A stretch of 35,411 nt of DNA from Flavobacteriales bacterium (GCA_016717225.1 JADKGB010000027.1:1-35411), one strand, 5' to 3'. Counted from the first letter of the stretch, positions 24,194 through 35,304 are shown. Program-made: numbers and translations. Notes: generated by a model not told the origin, from the sequence alone.

Positions 24194-26554
24194 TCAGGGC
24201 AGCTGTTCGCTGCGCACGTTGTTCGGGGTGGTACTGCCCACATTGATCAGGATCGGGTCGCGGTCATTCCCTGCACCCACATACCTCACCGATGCATCCA
24301 TGTTCACGTCCTCGGGGAAATAGCCCCCCACCGTGTTATTGGGCGTTGTGCTACCCACCTTCACCAGGATCGGGTCGCGGTCGTTGCCGGCACCGATGTA
24401 CTGCAGGTTCACATCGCGCAGCACGTTACCGGCCCACAATGCTTGCACGCTGCCAACCGTTTTGCGCGCAGCCGTGCCGAATGTCGCCGTGGAGAGGCTC
24501 GTGAAATCAACGGTTGCCGGAGAACTGGACAAGGCCACTGCCGTATTCGTCATGATCCCCAAGTGGTTCCTGTGGCGCATCGCAACGAAGTAGTTACCTG
24601 CAGCCACCGGGAAGGTCAGGGGCGATGTGCCGTTCACGTCCACCACATCGCCATCCCGCTGCACAAGGCCACAACGTGTTCGCACAACCTGTGTGTTGTT
24701 CGCGGAGTTACGAAGCTCGATCAGCACCCAATCCACAATGGCGTTGTTGCCAGTTACGGTGAAGACCGAAGGGTTCGCTGTTTCACCTCCACCACCAACT
24801 TGCGTGAAGCCAAGGGCTGTGTATGTTTCGGTGGTCGGAATGATCAATGGACTGCGCAATGCGTCGGCCATGATGCCGGTTCCGCTATCGAGCGGTCCTT
24901 CGAGCAAGCCTTTCACGGCCACGGTGATGCCTGAGGTGGGTGTGCCCGCACAAACGCAGGTCGCACTGTACACATCGCCCGTGGTATTGGGGTTCCCATC
25001 GTTGCATGCGGAGCCTGGAAGCGTTGTTCCGCCCGGTACGCCGCCACAATCCACAGCAAGCAGCCTAAGTCGCGCGAACCGAAGCGATCCAGCGTCTTCA
25101 ATACCACCATCGCAGATACTGAGTATCCAATTGCCATTGGGGTTGCCCGTGAAGCCAGCCAAGGTTTGGTCCGGTGCGAAGAAGCCTGAGATATTGTTCA
25201 GGTTCGGATCCATGGTACTCAATGCCGGACTTCCATCCTGCAGTTGAAGCACAACACCGGGGCAAGATCCCGGGTTGCCGAAGTTGCTGCCCGCGGCCGT
25301 TGAGGTAGGTGCGTTCAACAACATATTGCGCGTTTGGCCAGTAGGCGATGTCAGTCGCACCTGAATGTCGCCGCGGAAGGTGTGGGCGATCACCAGTTCC
25401 AATGTTTGGAAGAACGTTTGCCCCGGAAGGAAGCCCAAGGTCGTGGGCAATCCGCTGATGGGAATGGTGGCTTGCAGAATGGATCCAGATGAGCAACCGT
25501 TGTCTGGAATGGCCGGATACGGTGGATCCAGGATGCACACGCCGTTCGTGATGGTCGTGCAGGTGGGTGTGGGATTGAACACACCCAGAATGTTCGTACA
25601 ACCAGCATTGGTGCTGTTTACAACGTTCAACGTAACGGGCGTACCCAGCGTGAATGGGCCGCACACGTAACTACCCAGGCCCACGTTCGTGAACAAGGTG
25701 CCACCTGGGCTGGCCGTTATGTTGGCTGCGGTCGCGGATTCCAAAGACGAAATGTTCACCGTTACCGTGAAGTTGTTCGCGGCGCAGTTCGAAGCCACAG
25801 TGGTGGTGGCAATGGGTGAAAGGCATACAGGACTGAACGCTATATCTTCACCTCCCAGAGGCGATTTCGCCGGTGCGGCTGAGGTGAAGCGCATCGCGCT
25901 CGCATTGCTCGTGCCAGCGAGCGGCGTCAACCACGTTTCCACGCCAGTACCCACGAGCACGTTCTTCACCTGAGTGGGGAAACTGTTGCTTGTGCCACGC
26001 AGGCCAACTTGTGGTTGCAAAGTGGTTATGGCGTTCAGGGCAGCTACCGATGAGTAGCGGAAGCGGATAACTCCGGTGGTGAGCCCGATCCTTGTTTGGA
26101 AACTGAAGCGTTCCGTTCCAGCGCCAACACGGGTCACATCTCGCCATTGCACGATCAGCTCAGCACCCACTTGCTCCCATCTGATCTCCGGCGTTCCGCT
26201 GCTGGCGTTCACCAAATTGGCCCCGAAAGGACTGATGGCACCTATATATGCTCCTGCACCACTGATCGGTGTATAGTTCGTTACAGCAGGAGCTGAGCCC
26301 AAGGTGATGAACCCGTTGGACGATACCTGTATGTCGCTGTAATAGGATCCGTTGAAGAAGAACGTGGGTACCGTTGCAAGCACCACAACATCGTCGAACA
26401 CGGGGCCTGCCAACAATTGGCCACCGGTGATGAAGCTGAAGGTGCGTTGTGATGCAACAGCGGTGTAGGTGGTGTTGATCTGCCCGTGTGCCATGTGCAC
26501 GGCGGCGATCAGTGAAAGGCCGGAGAGGATCCGGAGTGCGTATCGGTTCGTCAT
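24194..26554 (-). CDS. Large secreted protein with P-domain and 244-residue C-terminal module
   Basis: The ATG at 26554 gives a signal peptide (ILSGLSLIAAVHMAHGQ) and 786 residues; upstream starts add a charged extension. Residues about 24-250 form a beta-rich domain (VSSNGFITLG, YTPISGAGAY, LIVQWRDV, QVGLRGTSN) that is paralogous to the N-terminus of the giant protein encoded upstream. Residues about 355-500 resemble a proprotein convertase P-domain (LELVIAHTFRGDIQVRLTSP, NGNWILSICDGG, GSLRFARLRL). A short Cys motif (CNDGNPNTTGDV...CVCAGT) leads to the 244-residue module (543-786, ending EQLP). No enzyme active site was seen. It is probably a surface or released adhesive protein. It lies downstream of the giant gene on the same strand, separated by a terminator. 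Confidence 0.8.
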   Translation of the reverse strand: MTNRYALRILSGLSLIAAVHMAHGQINTTYTAVASQRTFSFITGGQLLAGPVFDDVVVLATVPTFFFNGSYYSDIQVSSNGFITLGSAPAVTNYTPISGAGAYIGAISPFGANLVNASSGTPEIRWEQVGAELIVQWRDVTRVGAGTERFSFQTRIGLTTGVIRFRYSSVAALNAITTLQPQVGLRGTSNSFPTQVKNVLVGTGVETWLTPLAGTSNASAMRFTSAAPAKSPLGGEDIAFSPVCLSPIATTTVASNCAANNFTVTVNISSLESATAANITASPGGTLFTNVGLGSYVCGPFTLGTPVTLNVVNSTNAGCTNILGVFNPTPTCTTITNGVCILDPPYPAIPDNGCSSGSILQATIPISGLPTTLGFLPGQTFFQTLELVIAHTFRGDIQVRLTSPTGQTRNMLLNAPTSTAAGSNFGNPGSCPGVVLQLQDGSPALSTMDPNLNNISGFFAPDQTLAGFTGNPNGNWILSICDGGIEDAGSLRFARLRLLAVDCGGVPGGTTLPGSACNDGNPNTTGDVYSATCVCAGTPTSGITVAVKGLLEGPLDSGTGIMADALRSPLIIPTTETYTALGFTQVGGGGETANPSVFTVTGNNAIVDWVLIELRNSANNTQVVRTRCGLVQRDGDVVDVNGTSPLTFPVAAGNYFVAMRHRNHLGIMTNTAVALSSSPATVDFTSLSTATFGTAARKTVGSVQALWAGNVLRDVNLQYIGAGNDRDPILVKVGSTTPNNTVGGYFPEDVNMDASVRYVGAGNDRDPILINVGSTTPNNVRSEQLP
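24197..24928 (-). repeat. 244-residue C-terminal module, copy C
   Basis: Coding segment from ITVAVKGLLEGPL to the final EQLP. It has the same length as copies A and B but is more diverged; in its second repeat the DVNMDG of copies A and B reads DVNMDA. Confidence 0.9.
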
Positions 26555-26633
26555 GGTGCGTCGAAAAAGTGAGGGAAGGTACGCCAGTGAGGGCCTTGCC
26601 TCCAATGCGTTCATGCCCGGCCCTCTATAAAAA

Positions 26634-26666
26634 GCGAAACCCCCGGGGTTCTCCCGGGGGTCTCGC
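26634..26666 (-). terminator. Terminator after the giant secreted-protein gene
   Basis: On the minus strand a GC-rich stem (GCGAGACCCCCGGG, loop AGAA, CCCCGGGGGTTTCGC) runs into TTTTTATAG. It starts 17 bases after the stop codon at 26684. Confidence 0.9.
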
Positions 26667-28124
26667 CTATGATAGTTCGTTGCTTACTGGATCACCAGGC
26701 GCTCCGTGTAGCGGGTCTCACCCACTTGCACGTTCACCAAGTAGAGACCAGGAGCCAACGTTTGTTCGAATGGCAACACTGTGTTGAGCGTGCCTCCATC
26801 CACAGGGATCGTGCGGGTGGAAACCATGCGACCATGCATGTCCATCACCTCAACACCTACGCTGTTCACCGATGCATCGAACTCGTTGAGCGAGATGTTC
26901 ACCAGTGTTCCATCGTTCGGGTTCGGCCACATCGTAAGGATGGTGTTGCTCGTGCTGCTTGTGCTGTGCTCGCTCTCTTCGCCATCGCCTTGTGAGCCAT
27001 TGGACGGAGTTGGAGGAGGGCATGTTGCGACACCCAAGGTTATGGTGCAAGGCGTACCGAACGAGCAGTACGTCAGGCCACCGTCGAAGGAAACGCGCAC
27101 CCGCACATTGTAGCAGGTGTTCGGTGTCAACGGCAGTGTTGTGAAGCCCAGGATCGTGGAGCGCGTTGAATTAGCGATCCGGCGCAGGTAACCAGGACGT
27201 GTGAACTCGAACTGGTACTTGGTAGCACCCACCACGTTGGCCGCGTAGATCGTGCTGCTCAGCGTAAGGCCGGTAGCACCGCAAGACACCACAGGATCAG
27301 CCAAGTTCGTCAGCTGGGTTGTGGCGCAAGGTGGATCCACTTTGAAGCGGCATGCAGGGCCGAAGGCACCTACCACACCAGCAACTTGAGTACGCACACG
27401 CACGTTCAGGTTCGTGAAGAACGGGATCGGTTGTGTAACGATGTCGCTGAGGCGCAGGTACGACGAGCGCACGTTCGCTGGAGCTCCTGTCACGCTACCA
27501 GGTGCAGCGTGTGTCTGCAGGATGCGACGCGTGTAACCACCATCCGGGTTGAAGAACCAGAACCAGTAACCGCTTGTAGAGTTGGTTACACCGAACTGGC
27601 CGGTAACCGCAGGGTTGGCCGTTGCTTGGATGATGTCCGTAGGCAGCCAATTGATCTTATCGCAATGGCTAGGTATCACTACATCCGCGCTGATCGGCAC
27701 ACAGAAGCCCAAGTTGCTCGCGATCTGGCTGGTGCTGGTGAAGATGCCATCACCACCGTTGTCGATGATGCGCTTGTTACCGCTGCCAGTAGAACGCAGC
27801 ACGTAACCACCCACTGTACCGTTGGCCATACCATCTCCCGCGCTGTCGAAGAAGCGCAGTTCATAGCAACCGTTCGGCAAGCAGCAATCCAGTGTGATCA
27901 CCTGGTTGTTCAGGTAACCGCTTCCACTGCACACTTGCGTGGTAGTACCCACGTTCACCACATCCCAGGTTGTTTGTCCACCGCTGTTGTCCGTGGTCAG
28001 GTCGATCAACACCGTGTTGAACGCGCACGTTGGAACCGTTCCGGCACATACGCAACCTGCGGTCAACTGATCGTTGATCGTGTTCACGTCGTTGTCGTTG
28101 CAAGGTGTACCCACCACACCCGCT

Positions 28125-28476
28125 ACGGATGGGCAGTTGTCAACGCAGTCCGCGATGAGGTCGCTATCCGTATCCGTGTCAGCTACACCGCAGCCGCACT
28201 GGCCGGGCACGATCTTGTTCGGATCGATAGGGCACAGGTCGTTGCAATCAGCAGTCAAGTCACCGTCCGTATCCGTATCGGCTACACCGCAGCCGCAGAT
28301 ACCAGGCGCGATCTTCAACGGATCGTTGATGCAACCATCGTTGCAGTCAGCTGTCAGGTCACCATCGGTGTCCGTATCAGCCACGCCGCAGCCGCACTGG
28401 CCGGGAGCGATCTTGTTCGGATCCAATGGGCAACCATCTAGGCAATCCACGGTCAGGTCACCATCGGTATCCAAGG
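28125..28476 (-). repeat. Four thrombospondin type 3-like 33-residue repeats (block 2)
   Basis: Four units of the form DTDGDLTADCNDGCP...KIAPGxCGCG, the last degenerate (DSDLIADCVDNCP). The period is about 99 bases. Confidence 0.85.
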
Positions 28477-29509
28477 TCTGTACCGTTACAGCGATCGTAC
28501 CCGTGCTGGAGCAACCGGCCGCGTTCGTGGCGGTTACCGTGTACGTGGTACCAACCAACACCGCACTTGCGAGCGGGTTGCAGATCGCTGGGTTGTTCAG
28601 GTAGGTGGTAGGCAACCAGCTGAAGTTGATGCCAGCAGCGCAGTTCGAAGCGCCACCGGTCACGTTCACCGTGTAGTCCTCCGTCTCACCGAAGCTGGCC
28701 ACACCGCAAGCCGCTATAACGCCCGTCCAAGTAACGCGGACTCGCATGCGCGTGCTACCGTTCAACGCGCCTGCAGGCACGCTCACCGTTCCTGTGAAGA
28801 TGGGAGCTGAGGCGAGGATCGTCTCTTCACCCAGATCCGTGAACAAACCGTTCTGGTTCCAGTCGATGTACACACGGCCTTGGTCACCCGTGAAGAAGTT
28901 CAGGCGGCCGAAGCTCACAGGAACGCTGCTTCCAGCGGTTACCGTGGTGCTGATACCGGTGTTGTCGGTGTACTGGCCCAGGCCGGTCTGAGCGCAGGTG
29001 CTCGAGTTGTTGATCGTGGCGAAGGTTACGTTCGAGATGAACTCGTCACCGAAACACAACCTGTAGAGTGCGTAGCCGCGCAATAGCTCGGTGCAGCGCC
29101 GCCGATCTGTGCACCCAATTGCGAGTTGCCACCAGGGCAGAACCCGTTCGGTGTTGCGCTCATAACTGGTGTAGCAGGCGTGGTGCCCGTAGTCACGGTA
29201 ACCGTAGCCGTACCCGTGCAACCAACAGCGTTCGAAGCCGTCACCGTGTAGGTGGTGGCCGAAGCTGGTGTAGCCGTTACGGGGCTACCTGTTACGGCAC
29301 TAAGGCCAGCAGCAGGCAACCAGCTGTACGTTACTCCACCCGTAGCTGTAAGCGTAACGCCCGCACCAGGTGTGCAATACACCGGGCTGCTGGCTGTTAC
29401 ACCGGCCGTTACTGGATCTGGTGTACCAACGCATACGCAGAGGGCGTCAAGCACATCATTGATCGTGCAGGGGTTGCCGTCCGTGCAGGAAGAACCTTGC
29501 ACTCCGGTA

Positions 29510-30978
29510 ACCAATGGGCAGTTGTCGATGCAGTTCGCGAGACCGTCACCATCGGTGTCGGTGTCAGGCGTTCCGCAACCGCACACACCAGCAGCGATCT
29601 TGTTCGGATCCAGTGGGCAACCGTCGAGGCAGTCAGCTGTGAGGTCACCATCGGTGTCCGTATCAGCTACGCCGCAACCGCAGATACCAGCAGCGATCTT
29701 CAATGGATCAAGTGGGCAACCGTCGATGCAGTCAGCCGTGAGGTCACCATCGGTGTCCGTATCAGGCACGCCGCAACCGCATTGGCCAGCGGCGATCTTG
29801 TTCGGATCGAGTGGGCAACCGTCGAGGCAATCCGCTGTGAGGTCACCATCGGTGTCCGTATCAGCTACGCCGCAACCGCAGATACCGGCAGCGATCTTCA
29901 ATGGATCAAGTGGGCAACCGTCGAGGCAATCAGCTGTGAGGTCACCATCGGTGTCCACGTCGCTAACACCGCAACCGCAGATACCAGCAGCGATCTTCAA
30001 TGGATCAAGTGGGCAACCGTCGAGGCAGTCAACTGTGAGGTCACCATCGGTGTCCACGTCGCTAACACCGCAACCGCAGATACCGGCAGCGATCTTCAAT
30101 GGATCAAGTGGGCAACCGTCGTTCGCGTCGCAGGTAAGGTCACCGTCCGTGTCCTGGAACGTTCCAGTGCATACGCACAGTGGGCTCCACAGGTCGTTGA
30201 TCGTACACACGTCGTTGTCATCGCAGCCTGTACCGGGCTGGGCAGGGCCGGAAGGCACTCCCAAGCAATCCTGACAGGTTCCTTCAGGTACTCCGCAACC
30301 GCAAAGGCCAGCAGCGATCTTCAGCGGATCAGCAGGGCAGCCATCGTTGCAATCAGCCGTGAGGTCACCATCGGTGTCCGTATCAGCCACGCCGCAACCG
30401 CACTGGCCGACAGCGATCTTCAATGGATCAGCAGGGCAACCGTCGATGCAGTCAGCTGTGAGGTCACCATCGGTGTCCGTATCAGCTACGCCGCAACCGC
30501 AGATACCAGCAGCGATCTTGTTCGGATCCAGTGGGCAACCGTCGAGGCAGTCAGCTGTGAGGTCACCATCGGTGTCCGTATCAGCCACGCCGCAACCGCA
30601 GATACCAGCAGCGATCTTCAATGGATCAAGTGGGCAACCGTCGATGCAGTCAGCCGTGAGGTCACCATCGGTGTCCGTATCAGCCACGCCGCAACCGCAC
30701 ACACCGGCAGCGATCTTCAATGGATCAAGCGGGCAGCCGTCATTGCAATCAGCCGTGAGGTCACCATCGGTGTCCGTATCAGGCACGCCGCAACCGCACT
30801 GGCCGAGCGCGATCTTCAATGGATCAAGTGGGCAGCCGTCGTTGCAGTCAGCCGTGAGGTCACCATCGGTGTCCACGTCGCTAACGCCGCAACCGCAGAT
30901 GCCAGGAGCGATCTTCAATGGATCAGCAGGGCAACCGTCGAGGCAATCAACGGTGAGGTCACCGTCCGTGTCCGTGGT
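29510..30978 (-). repeat. Fourteen near-identical 99-bp (33-residue) thrombospondin type 3-like repeats (block 1)
   Basis: Thirteen DGDLT units and one closing DGDG unit, each with the pattern DTDGDLTADC(L/N/I)DGCP, LDPLKIAAG and (I/Q/V)CGCG. Many units are nearly identical at the DNA level. A Cys-motif spacer (CDDNDVCTINDL...CVCTGT, near 30170-30280) separates units 7 and 8. Confidence 0.92.
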
Positions 30979-33900
30979 CTCCCAGTTCACCGTTACGCTT
31001 CCTTGCGTGGTGCAACCGGCTCCGCTCGTAACGTCCACGGTGTAGTTCGTAACGCCAGCGATCGGCGTGGCCACAGGATTCGCGATAGTCGCGCTGGTCA
31101 ATGTGCCAGCGTTGTTCCACAAGTAGGTGAATGCGGCAGCACCACCCGTCACGTTGAGCGTGTAGTCCTCGGCTTGGCGTAACCATAGCTGCTACCGCAG
31201 GGATCGGTTGGAGAGGCATTGTAGTTCTTCACCACCCGCATGCGCGTGGTGCCGATAGCACCTGCCGGAACAGGTTCACCGTTGTTCGTGGCGGTGATTC
31301 CGCACCGTGTTGGTGATGGACCGGACCGCTCACCAAGTCGCTTGAATACACCGTCCTGATTCCAATCGAAGAAGGCCGTCATGAACGTCGTGAAGTTACC
31401 GTCTGTGGTACCCGTTACCGTCATCGGATAGACACTGCCAGCAACGACGTTGCCCGATCACCGCGGTGAAATCCTGCAACGCTCCACCGGCTCCAGCACC
31501 CGCTACGCAAGCGCTGGTGTTGTTGATGTCGGCGAAGGTCACGTTGCCGATGGCCTCGATGTTAAAGGTGAAGTTCACCGTGGTGCAGTAGGCCGCAGGG
31601 GCCGGCGTGTTCACCTGCAACTGCGAGGTGCTGCCGGGGCAAACAGGGTTTGGGGTAGCTGTGGTGCTCGTGATCACTGGCGCAGCACCCAGCACCGTGA
31701 TGGCGCTGGTAGCTGTGTTCGTGCAGCCTGTGGCCGTTGTTGTACCGGTCACCGTGTAGGTGGTGGTGGCAGCAGGGCTGGCGTTCACGTTCGCCACGTT
31801 GGTGGCATCAAGGCCCAAAGCAGGCAACCAAGCATACGTGTCGGCACCCGAAGCGGCCAACGCGACGGCTGGGTAACCTGTGCAGTAGTTGCTGCTTGTA
31901 GGAAGAACCGCTACAACAGGCAGCGAATTCTCCACCACGTTCACGTTGCCGGTGTTCACAGAGCCGCCGCAGGCATCCGTCACTTGGGCGCTATAGGTGC
32001 CCACAACGGTTACGCTGATGGCAGCGGTCGTCTCGCCACCGGGAGCCCACAGGTAGGTGTATGGTCCCGCACCGTCCGTAGGAACAGCCGTCAATGTGGT
32101 GCTGCCACCCGTGCAGTAGCCCAAGTTGCCGCTGATCGTAGCGGCTGTGATAGGCGCCGCGGTGGTTACCGTTACGTTGCCGGTCGCAGTGCAACCAGCG
32201 GCATCCGTAACCAATACGGAGTAGGGCTGGCTGGCCACGTTCACAGCGCTGGCCAATGGGTTCGCGATGTTGTCGAAGTCCAGGAAAGTGTTCGGTGTCC
32301 AGAGGTAGGTGTACTGGGCTACGCCACCTGTGATGGTAACGTCGTAGTCCTGGGTCTCACCGAACGAACTGCTCGAAGCACCGCAGGCTTGGGTCGCGGT
32401 TACAGGGGAATCATTACCACCTACGATGCGCAAACGGAGTACACCGTCAACAGCGCCAGCAGGACCACCGTGAAGGCCACACCGATCGTTCCGCTCGCAC
32501 CCGCATTCGCAGAGGCACCGAGAATTCGCCTGCGGCCAGTGTGCCGTCGTTGTTGTAGTCGATCCAGGCACCGAAGTACTGGTTACCGTCGGTTCCGAAG
32601 CTGCAGGATACCGTGTAACCGCTACCCGCAGCGAGTGATGTGGTCTGTGCACCGCCACCATTGAAGTAGGTGTAGTGGGGCACGCCACCGCAACCCGTGG
32701 TCGGGTTCGCCAAGGTGTTCAGTGTAACGTTCGTGATGTCATCACCACTGCAACCGTTGGCGTGCGTGCTTGCGCAGTAGGCCGCAGGAGCTGGCAAGTT
32801 CACTTGCAACTGGCTGTTGCCATTGAAGCAGGTGGGGTTCGGCGTAGCCGTGGTGGAAGTGATGGTGGGGTTGGCGTTCACCGTTACCGTTACGGTGGCG
32901 GTGCCTGTGCATCCGCCAACGCCGGTAGCCGTTACCGTGTAGGTGGTGGTGGTGGTGGCGGTGCAGGTGGGGCTGGCCACGTTGGCGATGTCCAAGCCTG
33001 TGGCCGGAAGCCATGCGTAGGTAAGACCTCCCGTGCCCGTGAGGATGGTGGCGGCCATACCGCAGAACGGACCTGCAGGTGATGCGCTTGCACCGGCCGT
33101 AACGGCCGGGTTCACGGTGATGGTCACTGGTGCCGAGGTAGCGCTTGCCGGACCGCCGGCGCAGATGATGTCGCGCACATAAGCCGTGGTGGTCGATACG
33201 GCCGTAACCACTTGCGTGAGACCCGTTCCCAAGGGAGTCGTGTACGGTCCGCCCACTGGGCCGGAATACCACTGGTAGGTCAGACCGGCCGCAGCCGTTG
33301 CACCAGTAACGGAAAGTGTTGAGGTAGCCACTGAGCCGCAGCCCGAGGAAACCGTAGCAGCTGCAGTACCACCTGCAAGCGAGGGTGATGAGGTACAGGT
33401 GACCGGAGGAGTGTACGTGTAGGTCGAACCAACGCTCGGCATGCCGGGTGTGGCAGTGACCGTGGCATAGGCCTGTGTACTGCTGTTCAACGTTCCAGGC
33501 GTGGAAGCGATGAACAGGACAAGGGTGCTGTTCGTACGGTTGTTGAACTCCGCATTCGTTGCACCTCGCAAACCGATCTGCCTGGTTGAGGCATTGTTCG
33601 TGGAACCGATAGCAAAGGCGCGGGGTCCGTATTGGATCTGCACCTTGTTGCCATCTTCCTGCAACCGGATCTGGAAGTTGATGCGGAACGCATTCGTAGT
33701 GCTCGTGCTGAACGCGGTGCGCATGTCCTTCCACTGGATCACCAATTCCCGGAAAGGTGCAACGCCGACCAGTTCATAACTGATCTCGCTGGTGATGCCA
33801 CCAACGTTGAACATTCCGCTGAGATCACCTCCCCATGCGGCGACAGCCCCATTATAGGCTGTAGTGCCGCTGATCGGGGTGTATAAGGTAGTCCCAGGTG

Positions 33901-34282
33901 CTGTAGCCCCAAAGGAGATGAATCCGTTGGAACTCACGTTGCAGGCGGTGTACGCCAACCCATTGTAGGTGAACGAGAAGCCCCCCGGAAAAAGCGCGAT
34001 CGGGTAGATCACGTCATCCAAATTGTTTGGGTTGCCTGAGTTGGCGGTCGCAGTGGCAAGCACAGTTGGAGCTGCGAGTGAACTGTATGCGCCAGCGGTC
34101 TGCACAAAGGTGTAGGCGCTGACCTGCGCTTCCGCTTGCATGCCGAAGAGCGAGAGCGCTGCCCCGAGCAAGCCGGTTTTAAGCCAAGCCCACGTTCGCC
34201 GTGGATTTGGGGTCGATGAGTTTCGACAATTCATGACTTTGGGTTTTGGTTTTGGGTTTAGTTGAAGGGTCGGGAACAAGAA

Positions 34283-34306
34283 CGACCTACCGGGTAGGGC
34301 AGGTCG
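34283..34306. promoter_or_regulatory. Small hairpin in the leader of the giant gene
   Basis: CGACCT (34283-34288) and AGGTCG (34301-34306) are complementary; an alternative inner stem is CTACC-G-GGTAG. It lies about 50 bases before the start codon at 34234, within a leader rich in AAACCC-like words. The role is unknown. Confidence 0.3.
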
Positions 34307-34565
34307 CGTTTTGGATTTTCGTGTTGGTAGCAAGACAACAAGCCGCATTCGGTAGCCACGTAGAACACGCGGCAGTAGTGGTGGTGCGAGCGAGTACGAT
34401 AAAAAGCATCGAACGGTCTTGTGGGTCTTTTGGTCGGGTCGCGAGGGAGCTATGGCGATCCGTTTGGCAAGCTTACGAGGTTGCACAAGACGAAACAAGG
34501 ATTATTAGCAATTTGGTTGATAACTTCTGGAGGCAACCCACAATAGGGATCTACGTACCGTGCCC

Positions 34566-34728
34566 AGAGCCTGTTTGCGATCTCTTCAAACTCGTCCCTC
34601 GGTCCCTTTTCCGCCCATGCTTCGCCTGAAAATGATCCCGTAGGCACCGCTACGCAATGATTTTCAGGCTGTGCCTGAACGAAAAATGACCACGAGGTAC
34701 TTCGTTCAAGAGATCGCGAACAGGCTCT
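34566..34728. repeat. 163-bp nested palindromic element
   Basis: The outer arms (34566-34590 and 34704-34728; AGAGCCTGTT on the left, AACAGGCTCT on the right) match over about 25 bases with a few mismatches. Inner arms GCCTGAAAATGAT (34624-34636) and ATGATTTTCAGGC (34657-34669) follow, then CGTAG-GCACCG-CTACG (34639-34654) at the centre. All pairs share the same centre near 34647. No gene is convincing inside it. Confidence 0.85.
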
Positions 34729-34791
34729 ACCGTGCGCTGGTGCTGGGATGTGATCACCACCGCACCCGCCCGCTTCTGCTGAACCGTATCC

Positions 34792-35304
34792 TTACTCCCC
34801 TGCGGCGGCAGCGTGTGCCCGCGCGCGCTTCAGGCGTGTGCAGAAGCCGCACACCACCAGCATCAGTGCCATTTGGTCCGCAGCTATACCGGCACTTTTC
34901 ACTTCCACCTCAAAGTCGGTGGTGAAGCTGGACCAGCGGAACACTTGTCTCACTTCCAGCAAGGGCATGTTCTTGTCCAATCGCAATTGGTAACGGCTCC
35001 ACCACGGGCCGGCATTGGCGAATTCCAATTCCACCGGTGCACGGTCAGCAGCGTTCAAGGCGATCTTCAAGTTGCCCCAAGTGCCCGTGCCGATGGTGCC
35101 AACGGGAACGCCGTTCATTTCGATGCGGTAGCGTGAGCGCCAAAAGCCTTCGCCCACGATCCGAACTCCAGACCCTTCGCATGTGCCTTCCATATTCTGT
35201 GAGAACACGCTGGGCTGGCGGATCTGTGCCAGTGTTTGGCCTTCGGCAGTTGCAACCTCGAACCCACGCGGGCGTTTGGTAGTCCTTATAGTATAGTGGC
35301 TCAT
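34792..35304 (-). CDS. Uncharacterised 170-residue beta-rich protein
   Basis: I do not recognise the family with certainty. The protein lacks a signal peptide. It alternates short strands with aromatic and basic residues (MSHYTIRTTKRPRGFEV, GFWRSRYRIEMNGVPVG, GPWWSRYQLRLDKNMPLLEV, WSSFTTDFEVEV), which suggests a beta-barrel or sandwich such as the tubby/LURP-one fold. It ends in a short hydrophobic helix (MALMLVVCGFC) and a basic Ala-rich tail, so it may be tail-anchored. The start ATG at 35304 overlaps the stop of a possible upstream frame (ATGA), which supports this start and suggests translational coupling. Confidence 0.6.
   Translation of the reverse strand: MSHYTIRTTKRPRGFEVATAEGQTLAQIRQPSVFSQNMEGTCEGSGVRIVGEGFWRSRYRIEMNGVPVGTIGTGTWGNLKIALNAADRAPVELEFANAGPWWSRYQLRLDKNMPLLEVRQVFRWSSFTTDFEVEVKSAGIAADQMALMLVVCGFCTRLKRARAHAAAAGE

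Larger units (their letters stand above)
26684..34234 (-). pseudogene. Giant T9SS surface protein (about 2,500 residues) with GEVED and thrombospondin type 3 repeats; at least five frameshifts
   Basis: ATG 34234 gives a signal peptide (LKTGLLGAALSLFGMQAEAQ). In order: an N-terminal beta domain shared with the protein at 24194-26554; Ig/PKD-like domains; GEVED 1 (FGAWIDYNNDGTLAAGEF, near 32550); SprB/PKD-like repeats; GEVED 2 (FFDWNQDGVF, near 31350); 14 thrombospondin type 3-like units; GEVED 3 (YIDWNQNGLFTDLGEE, near 28850); four more units; a Cys-rich and beta-rich part; and a type A sorting tail (MWPNPNDG...final RLVIQ). It should be exported by T9SS and bind calcium through its Asp-rich repeats. 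Shifts lie near 32522, 32462, 31454, 31177 and 29050, with another probable one near 31330; most are at short homopolymers, so the gene is probably intact in the cell. Confidence 0.85.

Noticed and set aside
29068..31182. Long plus-strand open frame of 704 codons opposite the thrombospondin-type repeats
   Set aside because: It is a mirror of the 99-bp repeats: a period divisible by three without antisense stops keeps the frame open. The minus-strand frame carries recognisable domains.
34450..34647. Small minus-strand frame of 65 codons upstream of the giant gene
   Set aside because: Half of it is one arm of the palindromic element and no family is recognised.
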